Source: Cheiracanthium punctorium (Eukaryota; Arthropoda; Arachnida; Araneae; Cheiracanthiidae). From it: a stretch of DNA of 64,000 nt. The translations under genes and the position numbers were made by a program. The stretch spans positions 1 to 64,000 of the forward strand of contig JAWZYV010013570.1 in assembly GCA_038373885.1 (NCBI GenBank), in the 5' to 3' direction. The notes below the pieces were generated by a model, which worked only from the letters and a program-made list of their open reading frames with translations, did no database searches and was not told where the DNA came from. Every line of letters begins with the position of its first letter. Position 1 is the first letter of the stretch. This document shows positions 43,483 to 54,969 of this stretch, one piece after another.

Positions 43483-44525
43483 AGAAGGGATATAGGTGGA
43501 GGGAGCCTCCTATTGTATTTTCCCGGGAAAGTTGAAGCTAAGATAAGAGCGTCGTAGGAGAAGAAGAATAAGCGGATTTGGCTGCTTATCGCCCTTTGGT
43601 TCGCAAACTCAAGCATTTAATTTTTCTAGAAAGGGAATGGGGGGGGGATGGTTTTTGCAGAACTATTTATTTTCTCTAGTTATTTTGAAATTATTTTGTC
43701 TTTAATTTTGTTTTGCAGAAGTAATTTGAAGTTTCGGCTTTTGAAACATTTTATTTTGTTGTATTTTTTGCATTATTTTGATTTTGTTATAAAACATTGT
43801 AATAAAATCTAGTAAAGTACATTATCAAATGAGTTAATCTAGTGATGTACATTATCAAGCTTGATGAGATTTTTTCGTAGGAGATGATGAGGAAAATTGA
43901 AGATGGTTGGTATTGCATCCTTCTTTAACTACGTGCCTCCAAATTTTGCTTTCTCAAAGCAATCTTCTGTAAAATGCTTTGATCGCAGCTTCGAATAATC
44001 TAAAGCTTTAAATCCTTATCTTTTTAAGTGTTTCCTAAAGAAGTCTTCTCTGTAGATCTTTAGGAAAGCTTAAAAAAAAAGTAATTCTTGATGAAAAAAA
44101 TAATTTGTAGGATACAGCATCGCTTTGTATTTCGTATAACAAGACACTACTTTTTTCACAATTGTTAATAATTTATCAAAATAGCAATTTTTATTTTTTA
44201 AAAAAGGTCCGAAATTTCAATAAAACTCTTTTTTTTTTTAATGCTGGTCACGCGAAAAGACTAGAAACTTATTTATGCAGAATAAAATAATGCATACATC
44301 GACAACATTTTTTTCAGAATTTTAAGAATATTAAGCAATTTAAAATTCAAAGTTTGTATTCAGTAGCGCATATAGGTTTCCATTTCGGGAGGCGGGGTGC
44401 GATCTAGTATTTGAAGCCATATTGTTACTAGAGTTAATATGAACGTTTTAAACAGATGATTTTTTAGCAATATCTTTACATTTATATACACATATATAGT
44501 GAATTCGTTAATTGAACGAATGACG
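43483..44525. other. Unidentified DNA replacing Gypsy-3 reverse transcriptase
   Basis: About 1 kb of AT-rich sequence without an ORF, where the entire RT should be. I see no inverted termini or target duplication that would define an inserted element. Confidence 0.5.
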
Positions 44526-44529
44526 CTAA

Positions 44530-45008
44530 ACTAGAGCTTCACACAGACGCTTCCAAATTAGGGTTTGGTGCTATTTTAATGCAGCAAAGCGATGATGGGT
44601 TTTTCTATCCCATTCATTACATGAGTAAGAAAACCTCTGTGCAAGAAGAAAAATACTGTAGCTATGAACTCGAAGTTTTAGCTATAATAGAAGCCCACAA
44701 GAAATTTAGAAATTACTTAATTGGAAATAAATTTAAAATTTACACCGATTGCAATGCTTTCACGAAAACCTTAGACAAAAAAGACTTAACACCGAAAATA
44801 GCCAGGTGGACATTCTTTTTGCAAGAATTCGAATACGAAGTGGTACACCGTCCCGGTAAACAGATGCAACATGTAGATGCCCTTAGTAGACATCCTGTAA
44901 CACTTTTAACAAATGATGGACTAACGCATAACATTATTACTGCTCAAGAAAGTGATGAATATATCAAGACAATGAAGCACCTCTTTAGTCCGGTCAATTT
45001 AGACATCC
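44530..45008 (+). pseudogene. Gypsy-3 RNase H fragment
   Basis: Reads LELHTDASKLGFGAILMQQS, then KYCSYELEVLAIIEAHKKFR, KIYTDCNAFTKTL and HVDALSRHP. The frame is then cut by the insertion at 45009. Confidence 0.9.
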
Positions 45009-46778
45009 GAAGTTACAAAAATTCACACCCAGCTGAAAGTTGGTAGGATTGTTCATAACACCATCATAAATGAAATCTAAAAAGTCCTCATCAATCCGAT
45101 GCCTGAAAAAAAATTTATTCAAGGTCAAGGGTCGCAAAAACGGGTTTTTTGCGATTTTCAGCAAAACGGTAAGTTTTATCATAAAATTAGTTCAGAGACG
45201 TAGATCAGATAATTATCTATAAATAATGTCTAACTACCTTTTTTCCTAAGAACAACCGTTACTGAGATATAAGGATTCAAAAAGTTGGAAGAGTTGTAAT
45301 CGTCATAATATGCACACGTTTACACGCCACCTTTGAGGTAGAGTACTTAGCGCGTTTGTTTTAAAGTGGTTTCCCCGGTAGGCCTATTCCAGGGATCTGT
45401 TTTGATTCTGTTTAATTTGAAACTATTGAATAATAAAAGATAGATCTGTAAATAAATTACCCAGTCGATTGCAATCAAAAAAGAGATGCACAGTTAGATG
45501 TTACAATATTTCTAAATACAAAATTTCAACATTCTATAATTAAAAGTCGATGACAAATGGCGAGAATTTGGGCATGGATCAATAGTAACTGACTACAGAT
45601 GTAATATATTGAAGATGTCCGTTAAGGGTGTTTTTTTTTCCAAATGGCAGGCATCTGCTTTGGAAACAGTGGCCACTACTAAGGCTGGAGTTGTTAGTCA
45701 CTTTATTATGGGGCCACCTAGTAGGTGGAACAACGTTGCCCCTATGAAGGGACGGACACAATGACAGCCATGCCCAGTCAGGGATCGAACCCCGACCGAC
45801 GGGAGTTGAACCCGAAACCGTAGTACGGTGCTTTATCCACCATACAATCTGGTCGGTATGCCCGTAGACATTAATGTATTGAAATTCTTTTGAGTGATCC
45901 AGTAAGTAAACTCTACGATAGATTGGAACAAAAAATCGGGATGCAGAACTAGATGTCACAACAATCTTATATATGAAATTTCAACATTCTACTACTAATA
46001 GTTTTTGAGATATGAGAGTTAAATAGATACACACGTACACCAAATCGGTATAATTTTTGAGAGAAGCACGTGACCGTGGTTGGACTATTACCTAACTTGG
46101 AAAGACGGTGTTGTGCTTGAAACGGATGAATGTCCCTAAACCTGTCCTTGACCGTAATGCGTTGGAAATCTTTTGAGTGTGCCTGTAGCACAACTATAAA
46201 TGATAAAGACACTATTTTCGATGGAGAAATTCGTTTTGTAACTCTTAACAACATATATCACTTGTGAGTCGTTTGAAATAGCCTAATACCTCTAAAATAC
46301 GCTTTAATGAATTTCTGCCCATAGAGCGTAATGTGTTTAGAATCTTTTGGGCGGTTCTGTAGATAAACTATCCAGTCGACCGGGACCAAAAGAGAAGGTG
46401 TGCAACTAAATGTTACATCAGTCCTAAATATAAAGTTTCAAGATTCTACGACCAATCCATTTTGAGATATGCGAGTTGTACATACGTACGTACAGACGGC
46501 ATGGAAAAACTGGTCAAAATAGGCTCGCCGTCGGTCAAAATGGGTTGTATAAGCATTTATATGAACGTGCATGCTAGCGTACGATGAGATGCATCGCAAA
46601 AATTCTTAAAAGTAAATTTAGAGGTAGTCAAAAAGGTATTTTCTTCGATTTTTGACCTTTGACCCTGAGTAAATTTTTTTCCAGGTATTGGATCGATGAG
46701 GACTTTTTAGATTTCATTTATGATGATGTTTTGAACAATCCCACCAATTTTCAGCTGGGTGTGAATTTTTGTAACTTC
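45009..46778. mobile_element. Foldback-like insertion with about 110-bp inverted arms
   Basis: Arms begin GAAGTTACAAAAATTCACAC on opposite strands and remain similar for about 110 bp. The body is related, in reverse orientation, to the tandem-repeat elements at 28188 and 54970: it shares a (CGTA)n stretch near 46485, CAGACGGCATGGAAAAACTG and several TAATGCGTTGGAAATC-type units. A SINE is nested at about 45625-45862. No clear target duplication. Confidence 0.68.
45625..45862 (-). repeat. tRNA-derived SINE
   Basis: On the - strand: GGTGGATAAAGCACCG (A-box region), GGTTCAACTCCCG (B-box match) and GGGGTTCGATCCCTGAC, followed by a GC-richer body. No functional tRNA fold or CCA end. Confidence 0.65.
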
Positions 46779-47931
46779 ACTCCTATTTTTTGGTCTAATT
46801 TGTCCGGGCTATCTTACAACAAGAAGAAAATGTCGCGTATGTCTTAAAGAATAATGTGCTTTACAAAATAGTTAATGACCAAGAAGTACTTGTCGTTCCC
46901 GAAATGTTACAAATCGAAGTTGTTAAGAAGTCTCATTCACTAGGTCATTTCTCTGTAGCGAAAACCGAAGAATTGGTAAAACGAGATTATTACTTTCTCA
47001 ATATGAAGAAATGCGTTGAAAATGTTGTATTGAGTGCATACTAGTGAATAAGAAGAGAGGAAAAGGCGAAGGTTTCCTTAATACCATTCCCAAGGACAAC
47101 ATATCATTACCAACTTACCACACTGATTTTATCGGTCCGATGCCGACAACGAATAAAAATTATAATCACATATTTTCGGTAATCGATGGTTTTACTAAAT
47201 TTACATGGCTTTATCCAGTAAAATCAACTTCCTCTAATGATGCCATACAAAAACAACAGCAAGCAATTTTTGGAAATCCAGTCAGAATCATATCTGATCG
47301 AGGCCCTGCTTTTACCTCCAAAGAATTTGAGGATTACTTTGAAACTGAAGGTATAGAACACTTAGCCATAACAACCGGTGTTCCCAGAGGAAATGGACAA
47401 GTAGAGAGACTACATGGCACAATCCTACCCGTATTATCTAAATTAGCCATAGATGAGCCAAATAAATGGTACAAGTACGTTGATGCACTTCAGAGAACCA
47501 TAAACTCAACCACATCAAGAAGCACTAAAAGAACACCGTTTGAGCTTCTAACAGTTGTACAAATGAGACGAAAGGAAGATAAGAGAATTTTAGAAATCCT
47601 AGAAGAAGTAAGAATAAATTCGATGATAGACCACATAAACACTATTCGCGAAGAAGCAAAAGGAAACATCCTCAAATCCCAAGAAGAGAACCGCAAATGC
47701 TACAACAAGAAAAGAAAGAAAGCCCATGTTTACAAGAAGGATGACTTGATGGCTATTCGACGCACACAGTTCGGAACTGGCATGAAACTACGAGCAAAGT
47801 TTCTAGGACCCCATAAAGTTGTTCGAGTCAAATCCAACGACAGATACGATGTGGAGAAAGTCGGTGACCACGAAGGTCCTAACAAAACATGTATTTCAGT
47901 GGGCAATATGAAGCTATGGTGCAGCAACTAA
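46779..47931 (+). pseudogene. Gypsy-3 integrase
   Basis: 46856-47044 gives the zinc region (KSHSLGHFSVAKTEELVKRD); a single-base shift near 47025 breaks the CxxC. The ORF 47044-47931 (295 aa) is otherwise intact with HTDFIGP, SDRGPAF and GNGQVERLHG (D,D,E) and a C-terminal domain with LRAKFLGPHKVVRV. Confidence 0.92.
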
Positions 47932-48056
47932 ATGACTTTTAATGACTCTCTAATAACTGTATTATTATTTTTTCTTTTTTTTCTCTCTGTTTTGTATTTT
48001 TCAGATTTTTGTGCTGATTTTACGGTGAGGACACCTTCTGTCAAGATGCCCGAGCC

Positions 48057-48389
48057 TGTAGGGTAGATTACCAGAGCGCCGCCAGGAGGAGCTGACCCGC
48101 CGGCGCCTAGAACCTCGGAGAGCTGAGCGTAAAAAAGGTTTAGAGAGAGCGACCTGATACACGGCCCACGTCAGCTGCACGAAGGCAGCTGGGCACTTTT
48201 GTTTTTCATAACAGCATTTCGAAACTGCAAGAAGGCAGTAATCTGTTAATTATCGGAATTAAGTCCATTTTCCCTTAACCATTTTGTAAATAGATTGCCT
48301 GTAAATAGCTTATTTTTTCTTGATTAAATGCTAACCTAGAGTTTTATTTTGTGTCGATTGATTATTGGAGACCCTAGCGAGAGTACCAA

Positions 48390-48390
<1 letters not shown>
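48057..48390 (+). repeat. Gypsy-3 3' LTR
   Basis: TGTAGGGTAGATTACC at its start, ending GAGTACCA next to (TA)n. It is longer than the 5' LTR because of two small extra segments, one containing CGTCAGCTGCACGAAGG. Confidence 0.85.
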
Positions 48391-48423
<33 letters not shown>

Positions 48424-48496
48424 ACTATAAATTCGGTCTTTGAGCCTCGTCCGAGGAGACCCTCCTAATTTTTTAGTTTCATTATTGCCATATTAA

Positions 48497-48927
48497 CCCT
48501 TTAACGCGTTTGGTGTTCCCACTCTGGGAACACCAAACTCTGGCGTTTCGACTGTTGCCAGTCACGAAGAATAGACTTGATTTCTATAAAAATAGTTGCA
48601 GGTGAGATAGCTCCACGAGAACCCTTTACTTTTTAGCACGTCATTTCCCATAAAAAAAATTGTCACGATTATTTTTAACAGCACTGAAAAATGGAAGAAT
48701 GCGAGAACAGCTGGATAGATTGCCCAATGCTGAAAAAAGGGCAGCCGTTGCCATCGCTCGACTTAACTACCAGTCTGTGCTCACAGTCAGCTGTCGTCAA
48801 AAAAGGGTCTCAAGATCTGTGGCACGTGATGAACGTTTCGATCGTCCGCCATCTTGCTGGTAGTTAAGTCGAGCGATGGCAACGACTATCCTTTTTTCAG
48901 CATTGGGAAAGGGTTTTGCTCAAAGGG
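48497..48927. mobile_element. piggyBac-type MITE with internal hairpins
   Basis: TTAA at 48493-48496 and 48928-48931 flank ends CCCTTTAACGCG and its partial complement CAAAGGG. Inside, TTTGGTGTTCCC/GGGAACACCAAA forms a perfect 12-bp stem, and about 50-bp arms at 48723-48778 and 48859-48907 are inverse complements with a few mismatches. Confidence 0.75.
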
Positions 48928-49249
48928 TTAAAACGATATTAATTGACTATGTCATTTTATCTCTTACTTCTCTTTCGTTTTATTTTATTCTTCCTTTACA
49001 TTTATTTCATTGACTGGAAGTAGGAAGGTTTCCTGATCTTTCCTTGCAATTGGAAACGTGGGTCGATGATAACTGAAGTAACTTATATAATTTTTAGTAT
49101 CTATCTTAACACTCCAAAAATTTTGCTTTTCATGTTTTGATATTGTTGAAAAAGCTTTAGGCAAGTAGAGTTGCTGTATTTCGCCTGGTAACCTTATTGG
49201 CGAGTCATCCAGAGTGGATAAGAATCCCAAGCTGTTAGACTTATGTTAA

Positions 49250-50022
49250 AAATTATTCTTTTTTTCCACTTTCACATTCGCTAGCACAGTGCCCGATGCG
49301 TTTATAACTTTTACAAGTTATTCTTGATGCATCCTTAATTTTATGAGTCGGCTGGCACGAGTATTTTCCATAATTTTTATTTTTAGAAGCAGGTTTTCTA
49401 GGAGCAGCCACGAAAGCACCTGAGTCTTCCGCTTGTCTATCATCGTTACGCCTGGCATTTGATTCTGAGTATTTCTGGCTTCGGAAGCTCCTCTCTTGAT
49501 TCCATAGCACATCGGAAATTGTCGAAAGCAGAAGGGAGGCTATATAACAGCATTACAGTCAGCAAGTCGTGGTCTATTTTAATATCCATTTCTGAAAGTC
49601 TGACCATTATGTCGAAGAATTTTCTCAAATGGTCGTGAATTCCTTTAGACAAGTCGGGTATCTTATATTGAAATAAAGATTTCATTAATGCAGCTTTACG
49701 AGCAGGTCCTTTTACTGATAGATTTTGCCCAGTTTTTTCCAGACATCTGATGAAGTGTCACAACTTTTTATTTGTTTGAGTTCAGATGGCGATATACATA
49801 GAATCATATCTGCTTTTGCTTTTTCGTCCATTTGGAATTTGGACCCACGTATCGAACTCTTCTTGCGATTTTTCGTCTTTCTCCAAAACTTCAGGTTTAG
49901 GCTTTAAACTTGAAGCCTGAAATCCAGGCATCATTCTTTATTAAAAGTGCTTTCATTTGTATTTTCCATGTTTCGTAATTATCTTTATTCAGCGTTTCAA
50001 TCCGCCAAGTTCCAGTCGCCAT
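49250..50022 (-). pseudogene. Copia retrotransposon gag relic
   Basis: ATG at 50022; MATGTWRIETLNKDNYETWK is the typical Copia gag opening. Then shifted frames at 49685-49446 (SLFQYKIPDLSKGIHDHL) and 49510-49253 ending in a zinc knuckle CKSYKRIGHCASEC, where the second Cys is Tyr. A weak remnant may continue at 49230-48985. No RT or LTRs were found. Confidence 0.82.
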
Positions 50023-50029
50023 TTTGAGG

Positions 50030-53000
50030 ATGAATAATGAAGTCTTGAAACGAACGTTAAAAATCAGCAAATAAATAAATTAATCCATCTGGTGTCCATA
50101 ACCTTTTAGAAATGTTAGCAGAGTTATGGCACAAGCATAGTAAACGTGGGAACATAACATTTTATTAGAACGGAAGAAACAGGCACATCGCATAACAAGG
50201 TAACATCAAGAGGAAAAAAGTATATATTTGTTTGTGTTTGTGGGATTACAGCGGATTAGCTACACGTGGGCTCTAGGCTGATGGGTGGGGTGCCCTCCGA
50301 GGGGTGTCTTTCTAAGGGGTCTTAAGCCGTATTTACGCTAAGTGAAAAAAGTATAGAAGAAGTAAAAAGAATGCAATGCTCGAGCAGAGTTACAGTTAAG
50401 TAGATAAATGTTTATTGAAGGATACAGAATTCAGGAGGATAAGACTTTGCACAATAAAAAAAATAAACAATTCAATATTCAACGATTTATTCTTACTTTT
50501 ATGTCGCATTTTTTGGACACATTTTTCAGACAATTTTCAATAAAGGGTGTGAGAGATAAAATGACATAGTCATTAATAAATCATAAAATATTTCTTCTAT
50601 AACAATAGAAAAAATACTGTACCAAAATGGATGAAATTTGAGAACGGTTATTTTTAACTCTTGAAAACAAAAAGTAAATAGTGCAATAAGTATAATTAAT
50701 AAAATAAATAAAAGGGCTTACTTTTTTCCCCTTTTATCAAACCAACTCCACAGCCACTGATATCACTGGGGACCGAATCAGCTTTTAGCGGTAAAATATG
50801 TGTGTACGTCCAAAATAAAGTTCATTGGAAGGATTGGAAATTGCAAATCTATGTGTTCACTACAAAAAGAAAACTCCACAGCCACTGGACATTAGCAGGG
50901 CTTGACTGTCAAGAAACATTTGACGGTCAAAAACTGAAGTGGCAGAATTTGATTTTCAAAGGGTCTTTCCAATAAGTAAGGAGAGGCATCATTTTTAATT
51001 TAAACAAAACTACATTTTCCCCCTCAAAGCGCAACTGTAATGGATGTCTTCTTAACGAATTCTTGACAAAAAACCCAAATGATCAGTATATTGTAGTATT
51101 TTCTCCCGACTAATACTTTATTTGAAATTTACTGATTTGACATGAAAATTACGAAAACTACTTACCTGTACTCATACACAAAACAAGTTAATATTTCACT
51201 GCAAGATACAGATATTCGGCTGGTAAAATTCATTTAACTTAACCAAACTTGACACACAGACATCATTTATTTAGCTTAGCTCTTTGTAGTCCATCCTTTG
51301 CAGCTCATTCAATAATCCCTCCAACCCTCTTGACATCTCCCGTGTTCTTCGTCGGATATTTCCCCCCCAACCAGTTAGCAAAGGTCGTATAAAGATTAAC
51401 AACAGACTTGAAATATAAAACATCATGCTACATACAAAAATTTTTAAAGCTCCCTTCTCTCACAAAGTCAACATGCTTGCGGGAAAAACTGGTCCTAGTC
51501 TGTTTAAGTGAACACAGATGTGGCTGATTTTTGAGTTAATGGGAGATAAAAGGGCCGCGTTCGGCATTTAAACCACTCTACTTTTCACAGGATCTTAATG
51601 GTCATTTAGTGATGACACGTTCTCAAGTTTCGTTTGAAGGTCCAGAAAAACGATCATTTTATGCCTTGTTAAAAAGCCACTTTTCTTGCGAGATTTGAAA
51701 TACATTACAATGGAACTGATTGCACAGCATATTTTCTATTTTCTGTAACCTCTCTTCTTGACTTGGCTCTCTTCTTGACATGGCACTTTCTTGAATGTTA
51801 GCGACCTCTTAAATTTACAGCATTCTGAGCTCAATGTTCATGTTTTTCCTTGACTCGGACAGAAAATTTTAAATTTTTAAGAGTCCAGTACGTTATTTTT
51901 ATTTATTTATTTATTTGGGGGGTGGTATTGTAAATATTTTTAGAAAAGTAATGTGGAAAAAGATATTTAATAATTTGAGGAGCTGGAACAACTTTTAACA
52001 TGATTTCATTAACCAAAAGCTCAGCATAAGCGGGAGACAGGGGTCGATTCAAACAAAAATTGGGTCCGTTTTGTGGCCCTGTCACAAAATTACAATAGAT
52101 TTAAACTGAACCCCTTCACAAAAATACAGTCGATTGAAACTGCTCTTCATTGACAGTTTACCCTACATTCTAATGTGTTTCATCAATTAACAAAAAAAGT
52201 GACTTTTATTAAAATTTGGTTTAAAAATTCACAAAAATAAGTGCTGAAATTCACAAAATTAAGCATTGTAACTCACAAAAATATGCAGTTTTTACAAAAA
52301 TGGGACCCTGGAAAATATTCCTGGATCGACCCCTGATAAATTATGTAAGGTTTTGAGTTGAAGACGTTTTCACGGGAAAAAAAAAAGGGGGGGGGTATAT
52401 AAATTAGGTGAATGTACATATACTATGTACTAAAGAAAACTAATATTCTGAGATATTATCTTAGCTAGACTTTTAAACAAATTTTTTGAAATGTTAGAAA
52501 GTAGATTTATATGCACATCGGCAGATCGCTATAAACAATAGCTGTGAAGGTTCCCCTTCTGTGCGTTCTTTGGCACCTCTCTCAAAATCTCAAGCCCCCG
52601 AACGTTGCTTCTCCATATTGCTTGGGAGAAACGCTGTTTGTAGGAAGTAATGAGGTGATTTGTTGCTGTATTTTGCATGAAAATCTAAAAGGGTTAAAGG
52701 TATCGAAATACTGACTTAGATAGTACTGCAACTAGAGTTTACATCTCTCACAACGAAACAACTAGAACGACCCCCTCCCGTGGAACCATAACTTATTTTG
52801 GAGCCCCCTAACAAGTCTGGGGCACGTGCCCCTGGCAGCAGATATAAATCATAAAATCGCAGACTGTTTTTTGTTCTCTTAAACTGCGTAGCATTTGAAT
52901 TCGCAATTAGTCGTCTGTCAAGTCAAGTAAGTTGGGCACGATCATAAAAGTGTATTGTCTCTCTGCTACTACCTTCAAACACCAAAATTAGGTTCACTAA

Positions 53001-54960
53001 AATATAAATGAGAAACTGGACCCAACCTGTGTCAGGGCAGCAACTAAACGGGGGTAAGCGAGGACAAACACCGGGAGACATTCTAAAAGGAATGCCAAAA
53101 TCGGTTACAGTTTCTTGGGATGGGGCGCGGCCCCATGTGAGGGGGCACACGACCATGGGCGCCCATAAGGGGGGCAAGGTAGGGCACTTGTCCCCCCCTA
53201 AAGTTTTAGGTTAATGTCTCATGATGTTAACAGATGGCAAAAACCAGTGGCGGACCGAGCAGAACTGGCGCCCGGGACAACATACCTTTCTGGCACCCTC
53301 TATCCTATTTTTTGTCAAGTTTTCTTTGTCTCAGAGACGATTTGACGCCCCTCTGCAAGCAGCACCCGGGGCAGGGGCCCTGGCTTGCCTACCCCTAGAT
53401 CCGGCACTGGCAGAACTAAATTTGTTAAAAGTTTGAAATTTGCCCACCCTCTAGAAATTTTTTTTGAAGTTTCCCCCCCTCTAGGAAAATTACTATGGGC
53501 GCACATGCACACGACAAACTCTAATTACAGCATTGCCTTTGAAAATGACCTCTTTTTGCCCATTATTTACAGCAACAGGTCTTTTTTCTAATGCTGAGCA
53601 ATTAATTTCAGACAAGTTTAAAATCGCTGCCCCTCTATTTTTGCGTTCCTTAGAAATTATTTAGCTTGGCCGTTGGGTAGAATCTGCCATTGTTCCTGTT
53701 GGGTTGAAAAGTTTCTGTGACTATTCTTTTGTTGATTTTTGCAGGGGAATTTTTTTTTTTTTTTAAGAATCCGATAGTATATTTGGGTTATAAATGCATG
53801 ATTTGTGTTCAAAATCATAACTTTGCCCCCTAACTTTTTAGACTAGGGGGCAATTTTTACAACTGCAGGGGCAATTGCCCCCCCCCCCAGATTACGTATA
53901 TGCCAATTCTTTTGACCTTTTGGGCATACTTAACTTAAATAGGCATATCGTACTGTAACTTGGGTAAAAAGCAAACTGTTAACAAATTATTTTATGGCTA
54001 AATTGCATTTAAAATGACAAAATTTTTAGTTTTTACCATATTATTTTCCTATATTTTTTTTCCTCACTTTGGCACCTCTCTCAAAATCTCAAGTGTGCAT
54101 TGGCACAGACTTTTGGGAGGTTATAGAAAAAATTTCTTGACCACAGATGCAGTTTACTTTGGGAAATCCCTCAACAGTATAACCTTTTTATAGTGTAATG
54201 TTTTTCTACAACTTACTTGAAATAAATTTTCAACTGTAATACAATTATTGATGTATTTAAGTTATATATAAAAAAAAAATACTATAAGTAAGATACTACG
54301 GTTAGTTCAGATTTCACTAATAGTGACCAACACTACTTGTGTTACAGACGGTACTTGTGTAATATATCTAAATGATATTAAATGCAGACGCCGAATTTCA
54401 GACAAAAAGTTTTATCTTTTAATCTACTACACTTCAAATCTGCAAGAATAAAGAACTATACAACAAGTGAAAATTTCTATATTTTATCACTGATCACAGA
54501 CAGATAGCTTTTTGGCTCTTCTGTCACAAGAAACACCTCACCACAGAATGTGAAAGGTATGAGCATCACATACATCGCCCTCCCAAACATTCTGAATCAT
54601 TCATTCTATTTGAACATAAATTATCTTTATCAGCATTTTTCACTCTCTAAACTCCAAAGAGATTTTAAAAAAAAAAACATGAAACTTTTAGACGAAGGAA
54701 AATTTATAATTTTGGAGAATTTTCCAAGCCCATTTTGCACTTTCCTGGCCTATTTCCCACTTTCCTGACCGGTAGGCACCCTTATTGGAGCCTGCTGCAC
54801 ATGTCCTAGGCCATCCCTGATCCCAGCAGTCATGAAATTTTATTTCAACGTAACTACTTCATTGTTCCCTTGGATTTTGTTAAAACAGGATTCAACTGTA
54901 TATATATTTATTATAAAAGGTATATAAAACACATTTAAAGTATAAAATCAGGTATTAAGT
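50030..54960. other. Long stretch without recognised genes
   Basis: About 5 kb, AT-rich with scattered C or G runs. Phrases recur at 52569 and 54067 (TTTGGCACCTCTCTCAAAAT), indicating an old duplicated repeat. A possible hAT MITE lies at 53245-53409. No ORF here looks like a protein family I know. Confidence 0.5.
53245..53409. mobile_element. Possible hAT MITE
   Basis: Ends CAGTGGCGGACC and GATCCGGCACTG are near inverse complements. Flanks GCAAAAAC and GCAGAACT match at 5 of 8 positions, so the duplication is doubtful. Confidence 0.4.
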
Positions 54961-54969
54961 ATAATTTTT

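Larger units (their letters stand above)
41587..48390 (+). mobile_element. Gypsy LTR retrotransposon (Gypsy-3) inserted in a (TA)n microsatellite
   Basis: LTRs 41587-41893 and 48057-48390 share GTAGGGTAGATTAC and most of their length, differing by several indels. (TA)n runs abut both ends (41556-41586 and about 48390-48416), so the target was the microsatellite. Gag, protease, RNase H and integrase are present; the reverse transcriptase is absent. A long inverted-repeat insertion lies at 45009-46778. Confidence 0.88.

Noticed and set aside
45770..45860. Functional tRNA gene
   Set aside because: A and B boxes are present but no cloverleaf or acceptor stem can be drawn; it is the head of a SINE.
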